Assembly (NCBI GenBank): GCA_000993115.1
Contig: LBVN01000019.1
Coordinates: 1-32,905 of the forward strand
Source: Candidatus Woesebacteria bacterium GW2011_GWB1_38_8b
GTDB lineage: Bacteria; Patescibacteriota; Microgenomatia; UBA8517
Direction: 5' to 3'
Length of the DNA stretch: 32,905 nucleotides
Position numbers and translations under genes: made by a program. Under the pieces are notes generated by a model that saw nothing but the letters and a program-made list of their open reading frames with translations, made no database searches and was not told the origin of the DNA. This document shows, piece after piece, positions 1-8,203 of this stretch. Numbering within the stretch: the stretch's first letter is position 1; every line of letters starts with the position of its first letter.

Positions 1-1665
1 GGTCACCAACCCGCCATAGAGGGATTGGAAAAATTCATGGACTATGGGTTTGTCAATTCGATTTTGAAATCAAACTATTTGCCTCCAACGGACATGTGGT
101 TTGCGGGCAAAGCTATAAATTATTATTGGTTTGGGCATTATTTAACAGCTTTTTTAACGCGTCTTATCAACATCCCCTCAGCAATATCATACAATCTGAT
201 GCTGGCAACAATAATGGGTTTGGTTTTATCGCAGTCTTTTTCTTTCATTTATGGATTTGTAAAAGTATTTAGCGGTAACAAATTAAGGCTCCCAATCATT
301 GCCGGGCTTATTTCGGCAATCATCCTTGTTTTCGCGGGAAATTTCCATGCACCTTACTACGTCTTGAAAAACGGAAGCGACAAATATTGGTACCCCGACG
401 CAACACGCTTTATAGGCTACAACCCCGATGTTAACGACAAGACTATTCATGAATTTCCGCTTTATTCATTTGTAGTGGCTGATCTTCACGGACATCTTCT
501 AAACCTTCCCGTTGTCATTTTATACATTAGCATTCTGGGTTCGTTTTTCATTACAACTAAAAGTTCGCTTGGACCTTCCCTCAATTTAATTCCTCTGGGA
601 TTTTTATTGGGAGTTAGCTTTATGACAAATACCTGGGATTTTGCAAATTACTTACTTCTTGCCGGAAGTGCTTTTTTTGTATTCTCTTTATCAAAAAGAA
701 AAGATTTGTTTAAATCGCTTTTCAATAGTGCATTATCTGGAATTGTGCTTGTTGTTATAGCAATAATAACAGCAGCTCCGTTTATTTTTAATTTTGATTC
801 AATAGCACAGGGTGTAAATCTGACTCATACACACTCGCTTTTGTGGCAGCTGGCAATTCTTTGGGGATATCCCCTGGTCCTGACTTTGGTTTTTTCCACC
901 CTCGTAATAAAAATAAAAAAGAATTTACTTCCAACCGACCTTTTTATAATCTCGATACTTGTAGCTTCATGGGTATTAATTATTTTACCTGAATTTATAT
1001 ATGTAAAAGACATTTATATTGCGTCCCACTACCGCGCCAACACAATGTTTAAATTAACTTACCAAGCCTTTGTCATGTTTTATCTGACTACCGGATATAT
1101 TATCTTCAGAACACTGACGTCAATTAAAAACAAAGCGGGAAAACTTATTGTGTCAATTTATTTTGCATCAATTTTAACGGCTGTTATGATTTATCCGTAT
1201 TACGCAATTAAATCTTATTACGGAAAGCTGGGAAGTTTTGAAACTCTAAACGGTGAGGTCTGGCTTACCCAAAAATACCCTGAACTGGCAGGTGTGATTG
1301 ACTGGTTTAGAAAAAACGTAAAGGAAAATACCGTAATTTTAGAAGCTCCGGGTGATTCATACACCCAATACAATGTTGTTTCATCTTACACAGGTCTCCC
1401 AACTGTGTCAGGGTGGTTTGTACACGAATGGCTGTGGCGAGGAGACGCCATTTATCCGCAGGAAAGGGTTGCCGATATTACAAATATTTACACATCCCCC
1501 GACTTAAACCTGACTTTGAGTGAAATTAGGAAATACAAAGTAAAGTACGTAATAATCGGTGCGTTTGAACGCGAAAAGTTTCCAACTATTAACGAAGAGA
1601 AATTCGACAAAATCGCGACGTTAAAAACTACAATCGGAAATACAAAAATATACGAAATAAATTAA
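1..1665 (+). CDS. DUF2298 / Chlor_Arch_YYY-type polytopic membrane protein, 5' truncated
   Basis: Frame is open from base 1 (GHQPAIEGLEKFMDYGF...), so the TTG at 25 is probably not the true start. Contains DMWFAGKAINYYWFGHYL and many TM segments. Confidence 0.8.
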   Translation, partial: GHQPAIEGLEKFMDYGFVNSILKSNYLPPTDMWFAGKAINYYWFGHYLTAFLTRLINIPSAISYNLMLATIMGLVLSQSFSFIYGFVKVFSGNKLRLPIIAGLISAIILVFAGNFHAPYYVLKNGSDKYWYPDATRFIGYNPDVNDKTIHEFPLYSFVVADLHGHLLNLPVVILYISILGSFFITTKSSLGPSLNLIPLGFLLGVSFMTNTWDFANYLLLAGSAFFVFSLSKRKDLFKSLFNSALSGIVLVVIAIITAAPFIFNFDSIAQGVNLTHTHSLLWQLAILWGYPLVLTLVFSTLVIKIKKNLLPTDLFIISILVASWVLIILPEFIYVKDIYIASHYRANTMFKLTYQAFVMFYLTTGYIIFRTLTSIKNKAGKLIVSIYFASILTAVMIYPYYAIKSYYGKLGSFETLNGEVWLTQKYPELAGVIDWFRKNVKENTVILEAPGDSYTQYNVVSSYTGLPTVSGWFVHEWLWRGDAIYPQERVADITNIYTSPDLNLTLSEIRKYKVKYVIIGAFEREKFPTINEEKFDKIATLKTTIGNTKIYEIN

Positions 1666-2144
1666 TTTACAAGCTTTCTTCCTATCTCACAGAATTGAAA
1701 GGTTCAAAGAATTGGAAATAAAAACAAGTTTTCTCAAAGCCCATCCTTCCTGAGTGAAACCGAATGGATAATCCCGTAATTTTTAATCAAATATTTACGT
1801 AACCCAACAACTCAAAATCACACTGTAAAGAAGATAAATAGATAACCAACTACCTAGGGTGGTGTTTGCAAAGATACTCAAACTATTACCTACCGGTAGG
1901 TAATAATAAAAAGTAGATTGTTCCTTATAATAGGCAATTTTAATTTATTATATTCACCCCCTATATAATATAGGGGAGAAATCAACTTTATATAACCATC
2001 GACACTACTGACTCAATATCTTTTACTTCTTTTTTTCAACCTCGCTACTTATAGTTATGCATAATGTACTAATTTTGATTTTGCTCAATAAGTCTCAACG
2101 ATTTTTAGTTAACCATATTCTTTTTTTAGATAATGTTTAGATAT

Positions 2145-2188
2145 GTACTTAATAAGTACTTGACAAGTCCTTATATAGATACTATTAT
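2145..2188 (+). promoter_or_regulatory. TA module 1 promoter with overlapping palindromic operator candidates
   Basis: TTGACA 2160-2165, 17-nt spacer, TATTAT 2183-2188. Inverted repeats GTACTTA-a-TAAGTAC (2145-2159) and ACTTG-a-CAAGT (2158-2168). Confidence 0.65.
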
Positions 2189-2194
2189 TTTCTT

Positions 2195-2458
2195 ATGTCT
2201 AGCGTACAAACAACACAAATCAAGGTTACATTATCTAACGAACTTTACTTACATCTAAAAAGTAAGGCGGAAAAACTCGGCCTGAACTTGGCGTCATATA
2301 TAAGACACCTTGTTATTAACGATGTCAAAGATATTGAGATTCCGGTTTTTAAAATGAGTGAGAAAAGAGAAAAAATAGCTCTGAAAGCATTAGAAGACTA
2401 TAAAGCTGGTAAAACCACTTCTGTAGAAAATTTTGACGACTACCTAGAAAACATATAA
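2195..2458 (+). CDS. RelB/RHH-like antitoxin
   Basis: 87 aa; N-terminal TTQIKVTLSNELYLHLKSKAEKLGLNLASYIRHLV is RHH-like; immediately upstream of a RelE-like toxin. Confidence 0.75.
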   Translation: MSSVQTTQIKVTLSNELYLHLKSKAEKLGLNLASYIRHLVINDVKDIEIPVFKMSEKREKIALKALEDYKAGKTTSVENFDDYLENI

Positions 2459-2467
2459 GTCTTTTAA

Positions 2468-2719
2468 ATGAAAATTAGGATTACGCCCCGTTTTGATATA
2501 AACCTTTCTAAGAAAAATCCCCAGCTTAAAATTAAAATTAAAAAGCAAGTTGAATTACTAATAATAAACTTACGACATCCTTCTCTTAAGCTTCATAAAC
2601 TTAGTGGCGATAGGGCTTCCGAGTATTCGTTTTGGATTGAAGGAAATTTGCGGATTACATTTATGATTGTCGATAATATTATATTATTCACGGACATCAT
2701 CACCCACGATGAATATTAA
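2468..2719 (+). CDS. RelE/ParE superfamily toxin
   Basis: 83 aa; 'HPSLKLHKLSGDRASEYSFWIEGNLRITFMI' pattern is typical of RelE-like mRNA interferases; 9 nt after the antitoxin stop. Confidence 0.75.
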   Translation: MKIRITPRFDINLSKKNPQLKIKIKKQVELLIINLRHPSLKLHKLSGDRASEYSFWIEGNLRITFMIVDNIILFTDIITHDEY

Positions 2720-2753
2720 TTCCGTTTCTAATAGGGAATAAAAAAAATAAAAA

Positions 2754-2807
2754 ATCGGAACTCTAAAAACCACAATCGGAAATACAAAAATATACGAAAT
2801 AAACTAG
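2754..2807 (+). pseudogene. Remnant/duplicate of the DUF2298 gene 3' end
   Basis: Encodes KIGTLKTTIGNTKIYEIN* (with the preceding aaa), nearly identical to the C-terminus KIATLKTTIGNTKIYEIN* of the gene ending at 1665; 32 nt are identical. Confidence 0.85.
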
Positions 2808-2828
2808 CCAATAAATTTCAATGAGACA

Positions 2829-3122
2829 TTATGGGAGCACGTCTATGTTTATGTTAATTGGTGTCCTTATAATATCGTAACAAGGATAAAGTTTGGCATA
2901 AATGAAAAATGCAGCTAATGAAACAGTTGCCATACCCAGACTAATTAACAAAAGCCTACCAACTCGTAACCACACCTTTTTAACAGTTTTCTTTTTTATC
3001 TTCAATATAAAACTAATTATTATCCCAGTAACCAAAGTTGTTAGTAAAATCCCCATTGAAACCAAAAAAGTCCAATATAATATCCATTGCCAGGCTGACA
3101 TTTCACAAAGACCTGAAAACAT
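2829..3122 (-). CDS. Small membrane protein of unknown function
   Basis: 97 aa with several hydrophobic segments; TATTAT 6 nt upstream of the ATG. Confidence 0.55.
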   Translation of the reverse strand: MFSGLCEMSAWQWILYWTFLVSMGILLTTLVTGIIISFILKIKKKTVKKVWLRVGRLLLISLGMATVSLAAFFIYAKLYPCYDIIRTPININIDVLP

Positions 3123-3256
3123 AATTTAATAATAACAGAAATGAGTTCAAACAATATCCATTACCATCCCCACATAATCAACTCAATAAGTGAGGTTGTC
3201 TAAATTTATTATGCACAAGAACAAGAATTTCGAAGCGGTTGCAAGATGTGCACCAA

Positions 3257-4357
3257 TTAATTACAGACCATAATTTCCAGTTTGCATTTAATGTTTTCCT
3301 GAAATGCGGTCCAGTTGTCGTCTTTTGGAACAAGAACATATAAATTTTCATATTTTGGATTACCGGTCACAATGTCAAATAAACTTTCGTCTAGACCGAA
3401 TTGATTAATGCTTCTCCTCGACTCATAAATATATCTGGAAATACTTGCGGCAGTAGAATCATCAAAATCCCTCTCAACTGCTGTGTTTACTACTCCCAAT
3501 AAATTCTTAATTTTTTTCGGGTTTAATAATATTTCTTTAGATAATAATTTTTCCTTTATTGCAGCAAAAATCTCCTGCTGTCTTGCACTTCTTGCAAAAT
3601 CGTCTCCCTCATCACCTTCGGCATGACGGCTTCTTGAATATTTTAAAGCTGTCTCTCCATTCATATGGATTATCCCTTTTTCAAAAGCAATTTTTTCATA
3701 TCGGCAGGAAAATGTCGTGTCGCCACCGCACTCGTCATTTTCCTTCCCGGGAATCGGAAACTTTTCATCCGTAAAACCGTTTTTAACCTGCACATCAACG
3801 CCACCAAGTACATCAATTATTTTTTTAAATCCATCAAAATCAATCGCAAGGGAATATTGAATAGGGATTCCCATTATTTCGGAAACTACGTTTTTAGCCA
3901 AAACCAATCCTCCCCCTTCGGTTTTTTTGTTTCCGTAATAATAAAGGCTATTAATTTTAGTTTTCAGGTTTTCAATCCAAATGTCCCTTGGGACAGAAAA
4001 TAAATAGGTTTTCTTTTTATCAACATCGATTGATAAAACTGTTAAAGAATCTGTCAAATCCGGCGCGTCATACCCTTCCCCTGCTTTTCCCAAAACCAAA
4101 ATGTTTATCCTGCCGTCAATAATTTTAATATTTTCGTAATTAGGCTTAATAAAGCCTTGCGCAATTTTTATACTGTTGCCAAAACGGGTATTTCGCAGTG
4201 CAAAAAAACTCAGGACTGCGACAATGCTTACAACCAAAACAACAACACCTAACATAAGTGTTCTTACAACCCAAACACGACTTATGATTTTCCGCTTTAC
4301 GCGCATAAACGTTGCCCGACTGATAATTGCGTTTCTCATTTTTAGAAAATTTTTCAT
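3257..4357 (-). CDS. LytR-CpsA-Psr (LCP) family protein
   Basis: N-terminal TM followed by GRINILVLGKAGEGYDAPDLTDSLTVLSID, FSVPRDIW, DFDGFKKIIDVLGGVDV, YSRSRHAEGDEGDDFARSARQQEI: canonical LCP motifs. Confidence 0.92.
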   Translation of the reverse strand: MKNFLKMRNAIISRATFMRVKRKIISRVWVVRTLMLGVVVLVVSIVAVLSFFALRNTRFGNSIKIAQGFIKPNYENIKIIDGRINILVLGKAGEGYDAPDLTDSLTVLSIDVDKKKTYLFSVPRDIWIENLKTKINSLYYYGNKKTEGGGLVLAKNVVSEIMGIPIQYSLAIDFDGFKKIIDVLGGVDVQVKNGFTDEKFPIPGKENDECGGDTTFSCRYEKIAFEKGIIHMNGETALKYSRSRHAEGDEGDDFARSARQQEIFAAIKEKLLSKEILLNPKKIKNLLGVVNTAVERDFDDSTAASISRYIYESRRSINQFGLDESLFDIVTGNPKYENLYVLVPKDDNWTAFQENIKCKLEIMVCN

Positions 4358-4379
4358 ATTAATAAATTGAGTTTTAAGG

Positions 4380-5108
4380 CTAAACTAGTTTTCCTTTAAG
4401 AAGAATTTTATTACCCTTTTTTAGTTCATTTTTAACCCTCTGTAAAACCATCTGATTAAGAAAAGTTATATTTGTATAAAGTTGAATAAGGTTGGGTTTT
4501 TTCCCATTTCTAACTTCAACCGCATGTCTAATTAAATCTTTAAATTGCGGTTCCAGCTCTAGCTTAAGTGCCTGCTCTGCAATTTCTTCATACTCCAAGG
4601 GAAATTCTTTCTTCTCTAAAATAACTAACACTCTTGCACCAAATAAAACAGATTTTGTAAACTCAATACCCATTGTTATCCAATCTTCTTGTCTTGAAGA
4701 TAATACCGCACTTAATGCGTAAGCAATTTGAAAGGCACCAACCTCTAATAAATCTCTAACTTTAATTGCTGGTGGTTTCATTTTTTCAATAACTTTCTTA
4801 CCCCTTACTGTTTTTGCCCCTTCTAAAAGTTCCCTTAAATAAACTGCTCTTGGGAACGGAGTGTCCAGAGAATAATTGATAAAATCCTCATAAACAAAGG
4901 GGTACAAATTTAACTTGTCTTGAGTATGTAGTGCTTTTAACTCTCTTCGCCCCCACTTTTTGTCTCTTTCAAACAACAATCCTACTTCATAATCGCTGTC
5001 CTTTTTATAATCACCTCTCGCCCTAGAACCGTACACAAAAATGGAGACTGGTTTTGCTTGTTCTAAAACCTTATCAAAAACCTCGTTAATCTCTTTTGGA
5101 ATATCCAT
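4380..5108 (-). CDS. MNT-type nucleotidyltransferase with helical C-terminal domain (possibly HEPN-like)
   Basis: GSRARGDYKKDSDYEVGLL motif plus an alpha-rich C-terminal half. Confidence 0.75.
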   Translation of the reverse strand: MDIPKEINEVFDKVLEQAKPVSIFVYGSRARGDYKKDSDYEVGLLFERDKKWGRRELKALHTQDKLNLYPFVYEDFINYSLDTPFPRAVYLRELLEGAKTVRGKKVIEKMKPPAIKVRDLLEVGAFQIAYALSAVLSSRQEDWITMGIEFTKSVLFGARVLVILEKKEFPLEYEEIAEQALKLELEPQFKDLIRHAVEVRNGKKPNLIQLYTNITFLNQMVLQRVKNELKKGNKILLKGKLV

Positions 5109-5311
5109 TTGAAAATATTGTACTCCAAATTAACTTAAAACGAGAACAGGTTGATGTTTATGGAAACCTTTAATTTTATCTACATCAAATGGTCTTGTTT
5201 TTGAACCAGATAGTTTTTAGTGTGGCTACCAAAAATACCTCAATGGTTTTCTCGAAACTGCTATAATTGTACTTTGCCAACAAAGTTCGAATCGAATTCA
5301 TTTTATTCCTT

Positions 5312-7216
5312 ATGACTAACACTGACAAGCTCTTGGATAGCCTAAATGATGCACAAAAAAAAGCGGTTACCTATAAAAATGGTCCGCTTTTGGTCCTTGC
5401 AGGAGCTGGCTCAGGTAAGACAAAAGTGCTAACTCACAGGGCGGCGTATTTTATTCAGGAAAAAATTGCCCATCCTTCCGAAATTCTTCTTTTGACTTTT
5501 ACAAATAAGGCCGCATACGAGATGAAAGAAAGAATCGGACTTCTGACACAAGACATTCCGGGTTTTACCGGAACATTTCATTCGTTCTGCGTTAAACTTC
5601 TCCGCCATGACGGAAAAATTCTTGGAATTCCGCCCGGATTTGTAATTTATGACGACGAGGACCAAAAAGATGCAGTCAAAGAAATTATAAATAAGCTTAA
5701 TTTAAACGATGAAAAATTCAAACCCAGCGAGGTTTTGTATCAAATTTCGGATGCAAAAACCAATATGCTTGGTCCCCTTGCTTACGGCGAAATTGCGCAG
5801 GGCGACTGGCAAGCAACTGTCTTTAAAATATATCTGGAATATGAAAAGTTTTTAAAAGAATCGGGGGCGCTGGACTTTGATGATTTACTTCTAAAGACAG
5901 TTAAACTCCTGGATGAGAATAAAGAAATAAAGAACAAGTGGCAGGAAAATTATAAATATGTTCTTGTTGACGAATGGCAGGATACAAATAAAATTCAGTA
6001 TAAATTAACAAAGCTTCTTGTCGGGGATCGGAAAAACTTAACTGCGGTTGGCGACGCGGCGCAATCGATTTATTCGTGGAGAGGTGCAGATTATCGCAAT
6101 ATTAATAACTTAATAAAAGATTACCCCGAGATGAGCGTAATAAATCTTGAGCGCAATTACCGCTCAACCCAAAACATCCTTGATGCCGCAAATAGCATTA
6201 TCAAAAAAAACTCTAGCCATCCTGTACTTTCGTTGTGGACCGATAAAAAAGCGGGCCAAAAAATAAAAATTTATCGGGGGAGAAGTGAGCTTGACGAAGC
6301 GGGTTTTATAATCTCCCAAATTGATAATTTAATTACAAAGGGCATTGAATTTAACGACATTGCGGTTTTATACAGAACCAACGCACAGTCCCGGGTAATC
6401 GAGGAGGCACTTCTCCACGCAGGGATTCCTTATTCACTTGTGGGCGGGGTCAAATTCTACTCCCGAAAAGAGATCAAGGATGTTTTATCGTATTTGCGGC
6501 TGATTGCAAACCCGAAAGATAAAGTTTCAAGAGGGAGAATCGAAAAACTTGGTATTAAAAAATACGAGAATTTTCAAAAGCTTGAAGAAGAATTGGGCCA
6601 AATCGAGAATTTTACGACGCTTGATTTGATGGACCAGGTACTTGGTAAAACAGATTATCTTTCAAAATATATCCGTGAGACTGAAGAAAATCTGGCACGG
6701 CTTGAGAACATCAAAGAACTCCGCTCTGTCGCGGCGGAATTTCCAGATTTAAACGAATTTCTGGAAAATGTTGCTCTTATAGAAGCGGAACAGGATGAAA
6801 ATGGAAAAGTAAAATCACGAAGCAGCAGTGACCAAACACCCCGTAACTGCATTACACTTATGACACTTCATGCCGCTAAAGGACTTGAATTCGGTGTAGT
6901 CTTTATAATCGGAATGGAGGAAGGACTTTTCCCCCATTCCCGAAGTCTTTTTGATATTAATCAACTTGAGGAAGAAAGAAGGCTTGCGTATGTCGGAATT
7001 ACCCGCGCAAAAGAAATTTTATATTTAACGTATGCCGGCAGGCGGCTTTACTTCGGTCAGAAGACAAGCAATCCTCCCAGCCGTTTTATTATCGACATTC
7101 CCGAAGAACTGTTGGAAGGGATTGAAGGAGAATATTTAGAACGTAATAGTTTTAAAAAACAGCATAGTTATGATTACGACGCGATTGATGACTTTGATGA
7201 TTCGATAAATTTTTAA
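5312..7216 (+). CDS. pcrA: UvrD/PcrA-family 3'-5' DNA helicase
   Basis: LNDAQKKAVTYKNGPLLVLAGAGSGKTKVLTHR (Walker A), VDEWQDTN, GDAAQSIYSWRGA, TLMTLHAAKGLEF, RRLAYVGITRAKE. ATG at 5312 preferred over the listed 5267 start. Confidence 0.92.
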   Translation: MTNTDKLLDSLNDAQKKAVTYKNGPLLVLAGAGSGKTKVLTHRAAYFIQEKIAHPSEILLLTFTNKAAYEMKERIGLLTQDIPGFTGTFHSFCVKLLRHDGKILGIPPGFVIYDDEDQKDAVKEIINKLNLNDEKFKPSEVLYQISDAKTNMLGPLAYGEIAQGDWQATVFKIYLEYEKFLKESGALDFDDLLLKTVKLLDENKEIKNKWQENYKYVLVDEWQDTNKIQYKLTKLLVGDRKNLTAVGDAAQSIYSWRGADYRNINNLIKDYPEMSVINLERNYRSTQNILDAANSIIKKNSSHPVLSLWTDKKAGQKIKIYRGRSELDEAGFIISQIDNLITKGIEFNDIAVLYRTNAQSRVIEEALLHAGIPYSLVGGVKFYSRKEIKDVLSYLRLIANPKDKVSRGRIEKLGIKKYENFQKLEEELGQIENFTTLDLMDQVLGKTDYLSKYIRETEENLARLENIKELRSVAAEFPDLNEFLENVALIEAEQDENGKVKSRSSSDQTPRNCITLMTLHAAKGLEFGVVFIIGMEEGLFPHSRSLFDINQLEEERRLAYVGITRAKEILYLTYAGRRLYFGQKTSNPPSRFIIDIPEELLEGIEGEYLERNSFKKQHSYDYDAIDDFDDSINF

Positions 7217-7243
7217 ATACGATTTTTTGCTAAAATCATAATT

Positions 7244-8203
7244 ATGAAACACCCCCTCCAATCGCCTGAATGGGCAAGCTTCAGAGCCGCGTGGGGAAAT
7301 GAAGTTGCCGAAACCCCTTACGGATTTTTAACATTGCATAAAATGCCTCTTACAAAATTTAAACTGGGAATTTTTGAAAAAGGAGCAAAACCAACAAAGG
7401 AAATGCTTGAAGGTTTAAAAAGTTTCGGAAAAGAAAATAATTTATTTTTTATCAAACTCGAACCCAATTATGTACCAGTTGCAGAAACTGAAAGAGAATC
7501 GTTGGTAAAACTTCTGAAATCTCAGGGTGCAGTACAGGGAAAAACTCTTTTTACTCCAACCACTTTCTGGATAGATTTAACCAAAAGTGAAGAAGAACTT
7601 TTAAAAAGTCTTCATCCGAAAACCCGCTACAACATAAGGCTTGCCGAGAAAAAAGGCGTAAAAGTAATTGAGGACAACTCAGATAAAGCTTTCGACACGT
7701 ATTTACAACTCACAAAAGAAACCGTCACACGACAGGGTTTTTATGCCCATTCCGAAAAATATCACCGACTGATGTGGCAACACCTTCACAGTACACCGAT
7801 CACCGAACACCACACACCAATTGCCCACTTACTTACCGCAAAGTTTGAAAAAGAAATTCTTACAACCTGGATTGTTTTCGTTCACGATAATTTTCTTTAT
7901 TATCCTTACGGTGCATCAACGGAAAAGCATAAAGACTTACAGGCAAATAGTTTAATGATGTGGGAAGCAATTAAATTCGGAAAAAAAATGGAGTGTATAA
8001 CTTTTGATCTTTGGGGACGGGAAGAAGGAAAAGGATTTACTCGGTTTAAGGAAGGCTTTAACCCAAAAGTCGTAGAGTTCCTTGGTACGTGGGATTTAGT
8101 AATTAATCCAACAATTTACAAAATTTATCGATTTGCAGAAAAAATCCGCTGGAGCCTTCTTCGCTTAAGAACAAAGTTTGGACTTATCAAACCCTCTTTT
8201 TAA
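7244..8203 (+). CDS. FemAB-family peptidoglycan bridge aminoacyltransferase (copy 1)
   Basis: HPKTRYNIRLAEKKGVKV, YPYGASTEKHKDLQANSLMMWEAIKFGKK, FDLWGREEGKGFTRFKEGFNPKVVEFLGTWD. Confidence 0.85.
   Translation: MKHPLQSPEWASFRAAWGNEVAETPYGFLTLHKMPLTKFKLGIFEKGAKPTKEMLEGLKSFGKENNLFFIKLEPNYVPVAETERESLVKLLKSQGAVQGKTLFTPTTFWIDLTKSEEELLKSLHPKTRYNIRLAEKKGVKVIEDNSDKAFDTYLQLTKETVTRQGFYAHSEKYHRLMWQHLHSTPITEHHTPIAHLLTAKFEKEILTTWIVFVHDNFLYYPYGASTEKHKDLQANSLMMWEAIKFGKKMECITFDLWGREEGKGFTRFKEGFNPKVVEFLGTWDLVINPTIYKIYRFAEKIRWSLLRLRTKFGLIKPSF
7794..7821 (+). repeat. Heptanucleotide tract (CACCGAT/CACCGAA/CACCACA/CACCAAT)
   Basis: Four consecutive 7-mers beginning CACC inside FemAB copy 1. Confidence 0.75.

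Noticed and set aside
825-1013. Antisense ORF (and others such as 2902, 3559, 3665, 4176, 4492, 5429, 6655, 8867, 9350, 10067, 10613, 11177, 15930, 16173, 16592, 18608, 18859, 18984, 19393, 24613, 26144, 27345, 29209, 30999, 31429, 31906)
   Set aside because: Each lies opposite or in an alternate frame of a well-supported CDS and has no recognisable domain.
5130-5190. Inverted repeat TTGATGT/ACATCAA and minus-strand reading LSGSKTRPFDVDKIKGFHKHQPVLVLS*
   Set aside because: Looks faintly like a gene remnant, but it is short, preceded by stops and unidentifiable; insufficient evidence.
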